Below are positions 47,209 through 58,424 of a stretch of 64,000 nt of DNA, one piece after another. Source of the DNA: Akebia trifoliata. Lineage: Eukaryota > Streptophyta > Magnoliopsida > Ranunculales > Lardizabalaceae. A program made the translations under genes and the position numbers. How positions within the stretch are numbered: the stretch's first letter is position 1; every line of letters starts with the position of its first letter. The notes below the pieces were generated by a model. It saw only the letters and a program-made list of their open reading frames with translations. It did not search any database and was not told the DNA's origin. The stretch spans positions 35,034,721 to 35,098,720 of the forward strand of contig CM030708.1 of the NCBI GenBank assembly GCA_017979445.1, given 5' to 3'.

Positions 47209-48941
47209 GTTGCTTTGTGAAATTGTATTCTTGAATGTGCTTGAAAAGTACATCAGAGGGCAAAGGCCACCCCTATATCTACCTTCCTCAACAACCATGA
47301 CTCAATACTTATATGGTTTGGGGGACTCTTACAAAGGGTAACCATCAACAGTGACTCCATTGTATCATGGGAACAACATTTTTTGTATTTATCATCAAAT
47401 TGTTCAAGAACAAACGTTTCAATTCTCGGGAAAGTTACATTACTATACTAGAGGTTCACCTGGTAATTAGGGCACTTTTGCAGCTTGAGTTGTACTTTTG
47501 TCGCTAATCGATATAGTTTTCAAAGAGATTGCTTCGTTTTCACTGTTTTTTTTTTTGGTTGATTTTTAATGTCTGTTGGTTTGGCTTTTGGGTCTTCCTA
47601 TTTTTTTTCTTTCATGACCTTCAATATACGTATATAATGAACGAAGATCGTGAATGGACTCCTTCCCCTGGGTTGGGGAATGAAATGTCAACCCCTACTT
47701 GAATGGTTGAATTAACGCAAGTCATTGGTTAGTGATTACGATTACGTACAAGTTTTCTTCTTAAAATTAGGTAGTTTCTATTGCCACACCAACTTTTGTT
47801 AACACCATCCCAAGATGTGTGCTAATTCTTTGGTGATTTACACATGAATTGGAGTGGCATCAGCAAAAGTTAGCGTGGTAATATAGAAATTGGTTGGCGT
47901 TTAAGTTTTATATGATTTGTTGCAATTAACTTGTTGCTTTTATAGAATTTAAAAAACTTAAAAGGGTGGTGATTATACTCCATAGAAAAAATCAAAAGTA
48001 GGTGTTTTTTTTTTTTAAATTACTAAATATACCTTAGTAGATAACAAAACTCAGTAATGGAATGAAAAAAAACAGTTAGATGGTACCCATTAGATTTTAC
48101 AAATAACATCTGTAAACTCATTACATACAAGGATTCACAACCAATACAAACTGTCATCAATTTTTGACACTCTTAGGATTCCCCTTGAGCTAATGTCAGT
48201 GGCTGTGCTCTCAATCCAAACCATCTAAAATTTTGAAAATCACTTGGATCGGACACAAATGAGCTTAAGTTCTCACCAATTTATGGCCATCAAATTGCCA
48301 TTTCATGCTCGGAACTGGAAAATAGCATTTGAAGCTCTAAAAATATATATACATATAGACGAGGAAATGTTATTTACATGGTTGTATTACAGCGGCAGGT
48401 CCGAAGTACGGATGGAGGATCAATGTAACATAGGGACGTGGTGTTTAAATCAGAAACTAAAATAAGTTTAAGACACTAGACCCCACATACTTGAAGTAGA
48501 GCTGGGCAATATACGAGGAATGCATTTATATCATCTGATGGCCAAACCCAAATTTCCATGATAAGGCTTCGATGATGAATTTATATTATCTAATATTCAT
48601 CAAAACTAATACAAACAATGTATAAATGATTGATGTGGGGAAAATATATACATGAACCAATTTTGTTTGGAATATGAGTCTTGGCGTGTGTTTGATTCAT
48701 GGGAACAAAAAGCTGTCTGAGACAACCATGAACAAACTAACCCCTACTCATCATCTCTATCATTATCACACAAGATTATCAAAGACAAACGATAAAATCC
48801 TTAAACAAAGCAATAAAATTCCTACCACATATATACAATTTCGAACAATTGGACAGATAATATCAAGTAAACCTAATACCGAAGATAACAGAAATGTATT
48901 TACAATCTCTGTATTTACAATCTCTTCAAACATTAAATGAT
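47209..48941. other. Intergenic space between convergent STR6 and F-box genes
   Basis: Contains the STR6 3' UTR, a MITE at 47771-47890 and AT-rich DNA. No further gene was recognised. Confidence 0.55.
47771..47890. repeat. MITE, same family as helicase intron 4
   Basis: gtagtttctattgccacaccaacttttg is inverted at the right as caaaagttagcgtggtaatatagaaa. The core gatgtgtgctaattctttggtgatttacac is shared with 16067-16193. Confidence 0.75.
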
Positions 48942-50048
48942 TCAAGAGTAGTCTACACCTTGATGACAAGAAACAATTGTGCCACGGAAAGCATGAGCCG
49001 AGAACCACAATGGATAGGTATAACTGTTCTTCACAGAGTACATCTCCTTCCATACCCTACTTTTCCGATGATACACTAAAATCTGCTTTTGGGTTGCTAA
49101 CAACACGAATTCACTGTTCTGGCTTATAGGGAAAACACTCGGCATGAGCCCTTTTATACATCTTAGACTCACTCTGTCCACCTCATACCATTCCTCTCCC
49201 TTGTAATCCTTCAACACCCATATAGTCATCCAAGCCTCCGAAATTTGGATCATTGACACCGAACCCTCCAACTCCAACAAATGCATCCTATTTCCTGAAG
49301 CACCAACCACCTCATTTGGCAATCGGATCCTCTTCCAAATCTCTTTATCCAAATCAAGCACAAGTATATACACACAATTGTTTGTCAACCAATGGAGCGA
49401 CCCATTCGCGAAAACAACTTGGTTCCTATTCATATGGGTGAACTCCTCAGCTTGATACGAGACAAACCTCCTCCATGTGTTGGTCACCGAATCGAAAACA
49501 AGGCAAATGAAGGAATCGAGGGGTCTTCGACCGAATGGGCGGTAGATACCAGCTAAAACAACATTGAATTTTTGGGAAGATAAATCACAAGCTAATCCCA
49601 CAAGGGCAGCTTCGTCATCGGGATGGAATCGAGTCATGGGTCTTCCCCTATTTCTTGGAAGCAATTTATACTCTCTAGTCATTGGATTACATACATAGTA
49701 AACACCCTTATTGGGTATGCTAGCACAACATAACAATCCATTACAAGAGGCTCTAACCTTTACTCTATCCTTCAAAAAATCCAAAGAGAACTCAGAAACA
49801 CCTCTCAATCTATCCACACAGATGTAATTGGACTCTATATTAAAGGATTTTATGACCTCTACCAATACCATTGGATTCTTAGATGATATTTCATTGTAGA
49901 GTTTAATAAAATACTTGTTAGAAGGCAACCCATACCAATGTTTACATACAGATTTGCATCTAAAGAGGGGTTTAATGGGCAATCTTGCAAGAATTTGAAA
50001 AACAACTTCTTCTGGGAAAAACACATTTTGTATATCAGATGAACTCAT
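48942..50048 (-). CDS. F-box protein, At5g49610-like
   Basis: Single-exon 368-aa protein. An N-terminal F-box (residues ~10-50: FPEEVVFQILARLPIKPLFR, CKSVCKHWY) would bind SKP1 in an SCF ubiquitin ligase. The rest is an F-box-associated beta-propeller-type domain with family motifs CNGLLC, VCNPMTREYKLLP, FDSVTNTWRRF and a Trp-rich blade ending YPLWFSAHAFRGTIVS. Substrate unknown. The ATG at 50048 puts the F-box at the usual distance from the N-terminus; upstream sequence has no extension. From memory the best Arabidopsis relative is AT5G49610, which sits next to a DUF538 gene, as here. It converges with STR6. Confidence 0.9.
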   Translation of the reverse strand: MSSSDIQNVFFPEEVVFQILARLPIKPLFRCKSVCKHWYGLPSNKYFIKLYNEISSKNPMVLVEVIKSFNIESNYICVDRLRGVSEFSLDFLKDRVKVRASCNGLLCCASIPNKGVYYVCNPMTREYKLLPRNRGRPMTRFHPDDEAALVGLACDLSSQKFNVVLAGIYRPFGRRPLDSFICLVFDSVTNTWRRFVSYQAEEFTHMNRNQVVFANGSLHWLTNNCVYILVLDLDKEIWKRIRLPNEVVGASGNRMHLLELEGSVSMIQISEAWMTIWVLKDYKGEEWYEVDRVSLRCIKGLMPSVFPISQNSEFVLLATQKQILVYHRKSRVWKEMYSVKNSYTYPLWFSAHAFRGTIVSCHQGVDYS

Positions 50049-50967
50049 GATTTATTTCCAAGAAAGAAACTACAAAAGGGTTTATGTTTCTCAAATCTAA
50101 ACGTAAAATCGAAATAAAGTTCAATTTTTTTCTTACCAGATGAGATCTAAGAGATGGGTTCGTAGAAATAACCAATTGATCGATTTGGAAAGAATTGGAT
50201 TCTTACTTAAGGGTTTGAGATCCGATTAATGGAGGAAATGATGGTTCTGACAGATTCGCAGAATGTTTCAAGCATTTGTAAAAATAAAAGACTCCCAAAT
50301 CTTGATTAGGGCATCTGATTGTGGGTTTAGTTTAGATTTGAGAGATAACGATAGGAGGGGATTGAAAGATTAGATTCCATTTCCACGAAGAGCCACGAAA
50401 TTCGAAAAGTTGAAGAAATTGGGGGAGCAGCAAAGATGCTTCTGATCCACGCGAACACAGGACGAATATGCCCCTTTAAGGAATTTCTTGTGACCAATTA
50501 TCTGCGAATCGTCAAAGGTTAACCAATCAAGTGTAGATCGTGTGGTTGTCAAATGAAAGCATCATAGATGCTATGAGGTTGGGGCACTCGATATCATTTT
50601 TTTGTTGTGGTACTTGTCATGGAGAAATGTCCCCTTTAAAGAGTCATAGGATAATCTTCTTTTGTGTAATCCACAGCGTACGCGTGGCAATATGATTTTA
50701 ATCTCGAGCGTCCGATATGCTTGACTTATTTGAGCTAACATCATAGGGCGAGTCCGACTTTGAATAAACCCTTTTACAACATGACACGTGGATTTTATAT
50801 TATTTCACACCCCTACTTTTTTCATAAATATTCGGAATACCTCCTTAATCATGCCATGTGTATTCCAAAGAAGGGGTTCTATCAAAATTTGAAGTGGGCA
50901 AAGCCTCAGAGAGCCAATGCCCAAACTTGACTTGGGTTAGGTCAAGTTGATCATAATTATTTTAAAA

Positions 50968-50968
50968 A

Positions 50969-50992
<24 letters not shown>
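50968..50992. repeat. (GA)n microsatellite
   Basis: A pure agagag tract of about 25 bases, not next to a gene. Confidence 0.8.
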
Positions 50993-50999
<7 letters not shown>

Positions 51000-51379
51000 T
51001 CAATGTCGAAAATTGTTTCCTCTCTTTCACGAACAACATCAAAATAATTCTTTCTAATCATCTCGTTATATCATACAAGACGATGAGATTTTTTTTAGAC
51101 CTTGAACTTCAAAGAAAAAGGAGAAAAAGCGAAAAAGAAGAAGTAATAAGAAGAAGAGAAAGGAAAAAAATAATCGTCTTTTGATCTCTCATCTTGTTCA
51201 TGAATATTAACAAGAAATTGATTTATGAATCATTTAAAACTCAAATGATTTTTAAAACCATGAAATTGAACCAAAAATAAAATAAAATGATACAATTATA
51301 TTGAGAATATAACTATTTAATATAAACCCAATCCAACTTTTGGGTATGGTGCATGAGATACATTATATCATTGTGATGG

Positions 51380-51665
51380 AAAATGATACATTTAATAAAT
51401 CATTAGGATTTTCCACGGTCGAATTATTAATAATTAAGATATTTAAATTAATTATTAGAAGTGATTTAGATTAATTAGGATCTTTATATTAAACCTACAT
51501 TTTATATCTTTATTGATGTAATCTATAAATACCTTATGAGTTCATGTAATAATAATCCAAGAATTCTCAATAAATTTATTTTTCATAGTTTAGGTCTTCT
51601 GAACCAAATCTCACGATTATTATTAAGGAGCTTCGTTGTACCACCTTCCAACATAAGGATCCATC
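51380..51665 (+). mobile_element. Possible solo-LTR-like sequence
   Basis: aatctataaatacct (TATA-like, 51530) is followed by gttcatgtaataataatccaagaattctcaataaat, which resembles the R/U5 part of plant Copia LTRs. Termini and target duplication are not defined, so this is low confidence. Confidence 0.25.
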
Positions 51666-52185
51666 ACTGGCTTGGCCTTTGCATTTTTATGAATATTTGA
51701 GTACCTCAAATTTAAATACTAGTAACATGCCCCTTGACTTCAATTTTTTTTAATAAATTAAATAAAAATGACTTTAAAACCCTTGATTTTCTTTTCGAAA
51801 TCAGTCAGTCTTCAACTTTAACATTTTGAAATGACGATGATCATGAGGGGATTGAGATTACTTTTTATTAATTATAAGCTAAGACCATGGTCATGAGGGT
51901 CATGTCATCAATTCGGAAACATAGGAGGTATCTTAAATATTCACAAAACACAGGGATCATTAAGAGTTCGGGACTAACATTAATACCATTTTAATCACTA
52001 AAGAAGACTCATAAATTATTAAGAGAGATTGGTGCCAACAGTGAACATGGGCCGATCCGGATTCGGGCTGGGCTTTTAAAAAGTTCAGATCGGGCTAGAC
52101 TTAACAACAAATTTCAAAGTCCAAGCCTTTAGACTTGTTGCCAATTGGTCTCTGGAGCATATTTTATGTAAAATTCAGGTGAGAA

Positions 52186-53650
52186 GCTACGGCTGATTGA
52201 TTGCGCTTCTAAACGTAGTTTTACCGGCATTTGCGTCAAAAAGTTGTATTTTATGAAAGTTTGCGTGCTTGATATTGCTTCTAAATGCAGCGTTTTGAAA
52301 TTGTAAAAGCAAATTTGAAAAAAAAAAATGGTGATTCGAAAAGCGCATGTGAGCAGCTTCGCACAACTACATTTTAAAGCACCAGAGTGAAATGACGAAA
52401 TTACCCTTCATCATTTATCAAATTTACACGCTTAGTCCATGATAAAACTTCGATTGTTTTCGATCCTTATCACTCTCTCTCATCAATTTCGACAGCAACG
52501 GTGACACACCTCGACGACGACAATCAATTTTCCGAACGTAACCTATAGATGACGAGGACGTTGTCTTGGTTAAACTGAAACCCATCGACAACGACGGTTA
52601 ACCGCAAGGCATTCGAAACCTATTTATTGTAGAACTTAAATTCGGTGAAAACAACGACGTTGATCGATGCCATTGACGACGATGATTCGAAGTCCAAGCG
52701 AACTCAATCTCTTCGTTTGCACCTTTTCCGATCGACGACTTTCGATTTATTCACACAGCAGCTTCTAACAAGACTTGTGAGCTCTCTCTCTCATGGATTT
52801 CGATTTTTGACGAAATTGCAATTTGAAGGTTCGATTAACAGAAAATTTTCTATTAGGATTTTTCTAATTTCCAATTTCTTATTAGATTTTTATTAAAAAA
52901 TTATAATAGAAAAAATAAATATTCACCAATTGATCGGGTTAGAAATTGTTGCTTATTTTTGTTGTTTATTTTTATTCACCATTGATCGGGTCAGAAATAT
53001 TCACCAATAATCATGTCTGTTGCTTATTTTTATTAAAGGTTGGGTTAACATAAATTGCTGCTTATTTTGTTAAAAAACAAGGATAGAAATTGAGGACAAT
53101 GGCAATTTGATCATTCTCTATTAGTTTCTCAAAGAAGACCAAAGTCTAGTATGTAGTAGTATGTCATCAGCTTGAAAACTCAAGGGTATCTCAATTATGT
53201 AAATTTAAACAACGTTCTCAAATTTTCACTAAAAAAATATCATGCATTTAAGATTGTTTTTTACTTTACAGGTAGATGTTAGGAGTGATTCTCTTCACTA
53301 TATCGGCGCATTATGACATTTTATCATCAATGCATAGTTAAATGGTCTTTTAAAAGGCTTTACTGGGGTGTACCCAAATTGTGGATGTTTTTGTGTTCAT
53401 TTTTAGGACTATTTATAGGGGTATTTTAATAATTTTCTTATGTATTATGGTTGCACTATCAACCTTAAGGGCATTCTGATCATTTTACCCTACTACAACA
53501 GATTTTAGAAGCTGTACCAAACATTAATTATCAGATTCTAGTCAACAGCACAACAGTTTTAAAAAGTTCTATCAAACAAATTTTTCAGTGTTTCAGATTC
53601 TGACAGCAAAAACTGATAGTAAATTTTGGTAGCTAAATCAATCGGGCCTT
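52186..53650. mobile_element. Possible non-autonomous TIR element
   Basis: The left end cggctgattgattgcgcttctaaa and the inverse of the right end (aaggcccgattgatttagctaccaaa) align as imperfect terminal repeats. Subterminal gcttctaaa words recur. The interior contains a GC-richer 200-base patch with gacgacgat runs (52500-52720) and a 76-codon open frame that I cannot identify. It is a hAT- or MULE-like candidate only. Confidence 0.35.
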
Positions 53651-53689
53651 ACGTAATAACTGTTGACACAATTTCAACAGTCACACATC

Positions 53690-53935
53690 CATACACATAT
53701 CTCTAAGATAAATCTCAACAGTTTGATCTCACATAAACTCTTGGTCGGGATTTTGTGTGAATATATGAGTTCATTTTCACGAGTCTTCAGATCCTAATAT
53801 AAATCTCAACCGTTAGATCTCACATATACACAAATGTCAAGATTGTGTGTGAAGATATGAGATCTCTAGGATAAATCTCAGCCGTTTGATCCCGATATTG
53901 TGTGTGAACATATGAGTTCACTTTTCATGGACAGA
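53690..53935. repeat. Diverged tandem repeats, ~90-bp unit
   Basis: The words taagataaatctcaac.gtttgatctcaca and gattgtgtgtgaa.atatgag(t/a)t recur three times (starts near 53703, 53790 and 53870). Confidence 0.55.
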
Positions 53936-54434
53936 GGTGATCATAAAGTTGATTTAAAATTGATCTATTTTTGTTGGTATATAAATGTGTTTTAAATTTA
54001 AAATATTTATGATGTTTGATGGAAATTCGCACAATCCAAAGATATTTATTTAGTGTTGGTTGAATGTAGTTGGAGATGAATGGCAAGTTTGGTGATGTGG
54101 GCCCCTTGTTCCTCACAAGTTAGTGGTGATTCTCATAGGCCAGCCTTCAATCTACGTGGAGGCATCAGAGCTGTACACGTGGACATTTATAATTGGTTTA
54201 TTTTTTGGTCCCACTAGTTTCAACTTTAATGAGATCCCATATCCAACCATAATTGTTACATCCTCGTCAGCCTTTCCTAAGAGGCCTAGTTTTAATGCAA
54301 GAGCTTCACATCAAAATGATATGAACCTCTCCCCAAAAACCTATCAATTTAACTTCAATGATACATTTTTATGATTGATTTTGTGCGAGATATAATGGTT
54401 ACAAATTGTAAATAACTCTTTATTTTTTAAATAA

Positions 54435-54565
54435 TGCTGAAGTGACTTGAATCATAGATGCTTTCATCGAGATATGAGTAAAAAATATCTATAATTCTTA
54501 CACACTTTCATGTGCAATACGAGGTACAATCTTGAAAGTTACTCCAATACGATTCTTATTTTTTG
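54435..54565. repeat. MITE, family of 7558
   Basis: Begins ataatgctgaagtgacttgaatcatagatgc and ends gttactccaatacgattctta. The opening is the same as the element at 7558 (aataatgctgaagtgacttgaa). Confidence 0.6.
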
Positions 54566-54595
54566 TGGATTCATCTAGTTAATATATTTCTTAGA

Positions 54596-54757
54596 ATCGT
54601 TATGAAGGCACATAGTTTTGGTATGCGGCTGTTGTGGTAAGGGCACAAAATCATATATATATTTCATCGGGATAAAAAAAAAAAAGATGTGCGGTTCTCT
54701 GCCCTTGTCACATCAACCATGTATCTAACTGCGTACCAAAACAATGTGCATTCATCA
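54596..54757. repeat. Foldback MITE, family of 29957
   Basis: atgaaggcacatagttttggtatgcg is inverted as cgtaccaaaacaatgtgcattcat. The inner gtggtaagggcac / tgcccttgtcacat arms match those at 29957-30127. Confidence 0.7.
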
Positions 54758-55308
54758 TCATTATATTTCTTAACCAGTGGACCCAAAAAAAAGAAAAAAA
54801 AAATTATAACATAAAGCATTTGCAAGAGGCGACATCAAGCTTTTCTATCACAATGGAACAGCAAATTTACGCTTAAACTTTATTATCAATTGAATTTTGG
54901 TAGCAAATTTGTTGCCTTTATACCAGCTTGAATGTGAAGTCCCTCTCGCGAGTCGCGACCAACTCAAAAGTTTTACTACATATTTGCCCATGGAAATGAC
55001 CATTTTGCCACTACTCTAATTAATTTGCTCCAACTTTCCAACCGTAAGATTTAAGACAAATGCTGAGTCCCTCAAACACCCTTCTTTATTCAGGAAATCA
55101 CAATGTTGCCAGTGCTGATCCAGTACCATATGGATCACATCACACTTTATGATTCTAACATTCGTATCTATCAGAATCCTTGAGATGTCATGAAACATGT
55201 GACTTATATATAGAGTCGTTGCATCAATTCCTTAATATAATTAATTGAGTCCATCTCTGTGTTTAATTCTAGCATGAAAGATAGAAATTATTAATGAGTC
55301 GCGCTCGA

Positions 55309-55466
55309 GTAATATTGAAATTTACATCGTTTCACATATTATTGATGTGAAGGTGCTCATAGAACCATTGATGCTTTTCACTCTCATCTCGATGAAAAGT
55401 ATCTATGGTTCTGTATAGACTCATCCACGTCAACAATGTATGAAATGATGTAAATTTCAATGTTAC
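55309..55466. repeat. Foldback MITE, ~75-bp arms
   Basis: gtaatattgaaatttacatc...tttca at the left and tgaaa...gatgtaaatttcaatgttac at the right pair along their whole length, with a short loop at tctcatctcgatg. Confidence 0.75.
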
Positions 55467-56540
55467 TTCAGCTTTTCCATTATTAATAGGTGGATGGGAA
55501 AAATGTTATGGCTTTTTTATTGGCTTTGATAATTGGATCATTATCCAAATTGTAACAAAGTGCTTCAAATGATGCAAAATCCTATTTAGCATATCTATGC
55601 TTTCAATTGAAATTTTGGAGATAAACCGATTCAAGAACAATAAAGAAAGAAAATAAATAAAAATATAATCACACGAAGAAACACATAAATTTTATGTGGT
55701 ACTTTCAAGATTGAGGTATGTTCACTGATCCACATTGATTCCATAGCAAATATTTCTACAAAATTGCATCTAAAAGAACCATGATTATCATATTGATGTT
55801 AGGTGATGGTCAAGAGTGCTTTTAGGGGTCTAAAGAGTATTTCTAGAAATCGTGCTGCATTTGGTGAAAATTATAAAATTTTCTTTCAAAAATCAAGTAA
55901 TTTTCATTCCACCTAAGTTCACACATGAGTAAGAGCTAAAACCATGTCTAGGCAAGTTTAATTTCTAACATTTGCAGGAGTTTGGAAGGGGAAGGGATCC
56001 TCTATAGTGCCTTTTAATTTGTAGAGATTGACATCTTGAAAACATAATTAAACAACTCAACCTTGTGTGGATCATGGTGTAGATCATATTTGATTTTTTT
56101 CTTTTCTTTTTGTTGTTGTTGAAAAATAATAATTCTTTAAATCCTATGAAGGCTTTGAAGATGAACGGTCCATGACCTCCAATTTTTTAAAGAAATAAAT
56201 TTTGTGGTCATGTAACGTGACTGTTCTTCAATCGACTGATATTACTAACAGTATTGTAGGGAAAACACACTACAGAGGATCTGCTCCAATTTAAAAAGGC
56301 CCGCAAGTACTGACTAACCATGCTTAGAAATTACTTTGAAGAGTACAAAGAAAAAGTGTCAACTTGTTGAATTAATTAGTTAGAATAATGATAAACTGAA
56401 ACCCTCCCCTACCCTAACATACACGCCTGATGTGGCATGTGTTAGAACCATACATTTGTTAATATGTGCAATTGTGTATCCCGAGAAAAAATCTATAATT
56501 CTAGCACATGCCATATTAGGGGTGTATGTTGAAAAGGGGG

Positions 56541-56677
56541 GGGGGGGACTCAGAAAATCACGACGACTCGATTAATTAAAGGCTGTGAGTGTTGATGGCA
56601 TGACTTGGTCGGGGGGGACTCAGAAAATCACGACTCAATTAATTAAAGGCTGCGAGTGTTGATGGCATGACTTGGTT
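56541..56677. repeat. Recent 70-bp tandem duplication
   Basis: Units 56541-56610 and 56611-56677 are nearly identical (gggggggactcagaaaatca...ggcatgacttggt). They differ by a 3-base deletion (gac) and a couple of substitutions. A 12-base G run precedes unit 1. It lies ~235 bp upstream of the DUF538 start, in its promoter. Confidence 0.85.
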
Positions 56678-56844
56678 TGAAATTTTCCTTCACCTACTAA
56701 TCAACGACTAGTAATTAATTTCACATGCCTAGCAAATTAAAAAGAAAAGAAAAGAAAATTCAAAGCAACCAACCAAACTCAATGTAAAGGGTATATGTCA
56801 GTAAATTTCTTAGTAAACAAGGGTAAATTAGTAGCCTCACCACA

Positions 56845-56850
56845 ATATAA
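56845..56850 (+). promoter_or_regulatory. TATA box of the DUF538 gene
   Basis: cacaaTATAAAccctcatgc lies 62 bases before the ATG at 56912, a normal spacing with a ~30-base leader. Confidence 0.6.
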
Positions 56851-56911
56851 ACCCTCATGCACCACATATCTTTACATATAGAGCTTAGCAAAAAATTACT
56901 AGAGAGAAAGA

Positions 56912-57433
56912 ATGGAAATATGGAAAGAAAAGAAAGTATCTGTAGTAACAAAAGAGATCAAAGCCAAAGCTGATGAATTTTTCCAAGGAGCTGAAGATTG
57001 TAAAGAAAGCGTCAAGAAGCTTCTTGAAGAAGTAGGTCTACCCAATGGTCTCCTTCCCTTAGACAACATAGAAGAATGTGGTCGTGTTAAGGATACTGGC
57101 TTTGTTTGGTTCAAACGAAATGTGAAGAAAGAACACAACTTTGAGAGTATTGGGAGACTTATCTCTTATGGAGCTGAAGTCACTGGCTTTGCTGAGAAGA
57201 ATAGAATCAAGAAGATGACAGGAGTGAAGTCTAAGGAGTTAGGGATATGGGTCTCTATTAATGAAGTTTATGTTAACGATCCACCGAATGGGAAGATCAC
57301 GTTCAAGGCTCCTGCTGGTCTGAGTAAGACTTTTCCTGTATCGGCCTTTGTGATCAAAGAAAATGATGTTGATGTGAAGGTAGAAGGCAAAGAAGGGAAT
57401 GGAGTAGTAGTGGGGGAACAGTTGGTGAACTAA
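56912..57433 (+). CDS. DUF538 family protein
   Basis: Intronless 173-aa plant protein of the DUF538 family, whose function is not established (a lipid-binding, BPI-like fold has been proposed). Family hallmarks are VKKLLEEVGLPNGLLPLDNI near residues 34-53, TGFVWFK near 62-68, ELGIWVSINEVYVNDP near 109-124 and the hydrophobic KTFPVSAF segment. There is no signal peptide: it starts MEIWKEKKVSVVTKEIKAKA, as in the cytosolic subgroup to which, from memory, AT1G09310 and AT5G49600 belong. The start is supported by the nearby TATA box. Confidence 0.88.
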   Translation: MEIWKEKKVSVVTKEIKAKADEFFQGAEDCKESVKKLLEEVGLPNGLLPLDNIEECGRVKDTGFVWFKRNVKKEHNFESIGRLISYGAEVTGFAEKNRIKKMTGVKSKELGIWVSINEVYVNDPPNGKITFKAPAGLSKTFPVSAFVIKENDVDVKVEGKEGNGVVVGEQLVN

Positions 57434-58354
57434 AGGCTTTTGTTACAAGTATTTTATATATTATGGGTTTAATTAGTTTTAATGTGATCAGTGTTCTAGA
57501 TACCAGACCGAACCGGTGGTCCGACTGGATTTTACAATAAAATCGAGTAAACCTTGTTTTGTGAAAGTTATTTTTCTATGTTTACAATAATAAGATTTGA
57601 TTACTCTTAGACAATTGATTATAAGAACTGTAACAAGGTTATATAAAGATAATAACTTGATGTATCACATTATGTTTTATTACAATACGTCATGGCAATA
57701 CTCTCGTAGCACCATCTCTCCCAAATCCTTCAGATATACACAATACCTCACAAATTAAATCACATATATCAAGTAAGTTAGGATAAATTCTCGTGTATAG
57801 ACAATAAAGGGGCATGAATTCAAATTATGAAGGGAGGCCCTAACCATTATACTTAAAACTCATTGGTTAATTTTACGTGAATTTTCATATTACAAAGAGT
57901 CAATTTTGTATTTAATGATAGATTTTTTGTTTTGTTTTTAAAGAATCTTTTCATGCTCAGCCAACGACATATCAACATAAATCACTTTTAGTAGTGATGT
58001 AATTTGAGGGGAACGAGAACATAATAAGTCAACTAAATGTTTTCCAAAATAGTGAAAACCACATCTTTGAAAAGTTGACAATGATGTGTTAAAATCCATC
58101 TTTTCAAATAAATGAACCTCAATGATTCAATTAATTGGTCAATTTTAAATTATTCAAATAAAGGTTGCCTGGCTAACCATCTTTTGGGAGAAATTGTCCA
58201 ATGGACAAGGGGTGCAATTTAAAGAATTTCTCTTAACAACAAAAAACTTTTATCCTTCTAATTGGAAGTTTTTTTGGTAAATGCGCCAACCATATTCTAA
58301 GTAGACCTGATTCTAATTACAAACATCATTCTATCTCTTAATAATTTTTTTTAA

Positions 58355-58424
<70 letters not shown>

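Larger units (their letters stand above)
50049..56840. other. Repeat-rich intergenic region
   Basis: The first ~350 bases are the F-box leader/promoter (a ccaatca box near 50522 on the plus strand). Beyond that lie a (GA)n tract (50968-50992), possible LTR-like and TIR elements, tandem repeats and several MITEs, entered separately. No coding exon is convincing. Confidence 0.5.

Noticed and set aside
52645..52896. 83-aa plus-strand frame
   Set aside because: Not recognised; inside a possible TIR element and without splice or promoter evidence.
56541..56677. CRISPR-like direct repeats
   Set aside because: Only two adjacent units with no spacers, in a plant nuclear sequence; a simple tandem duplication.
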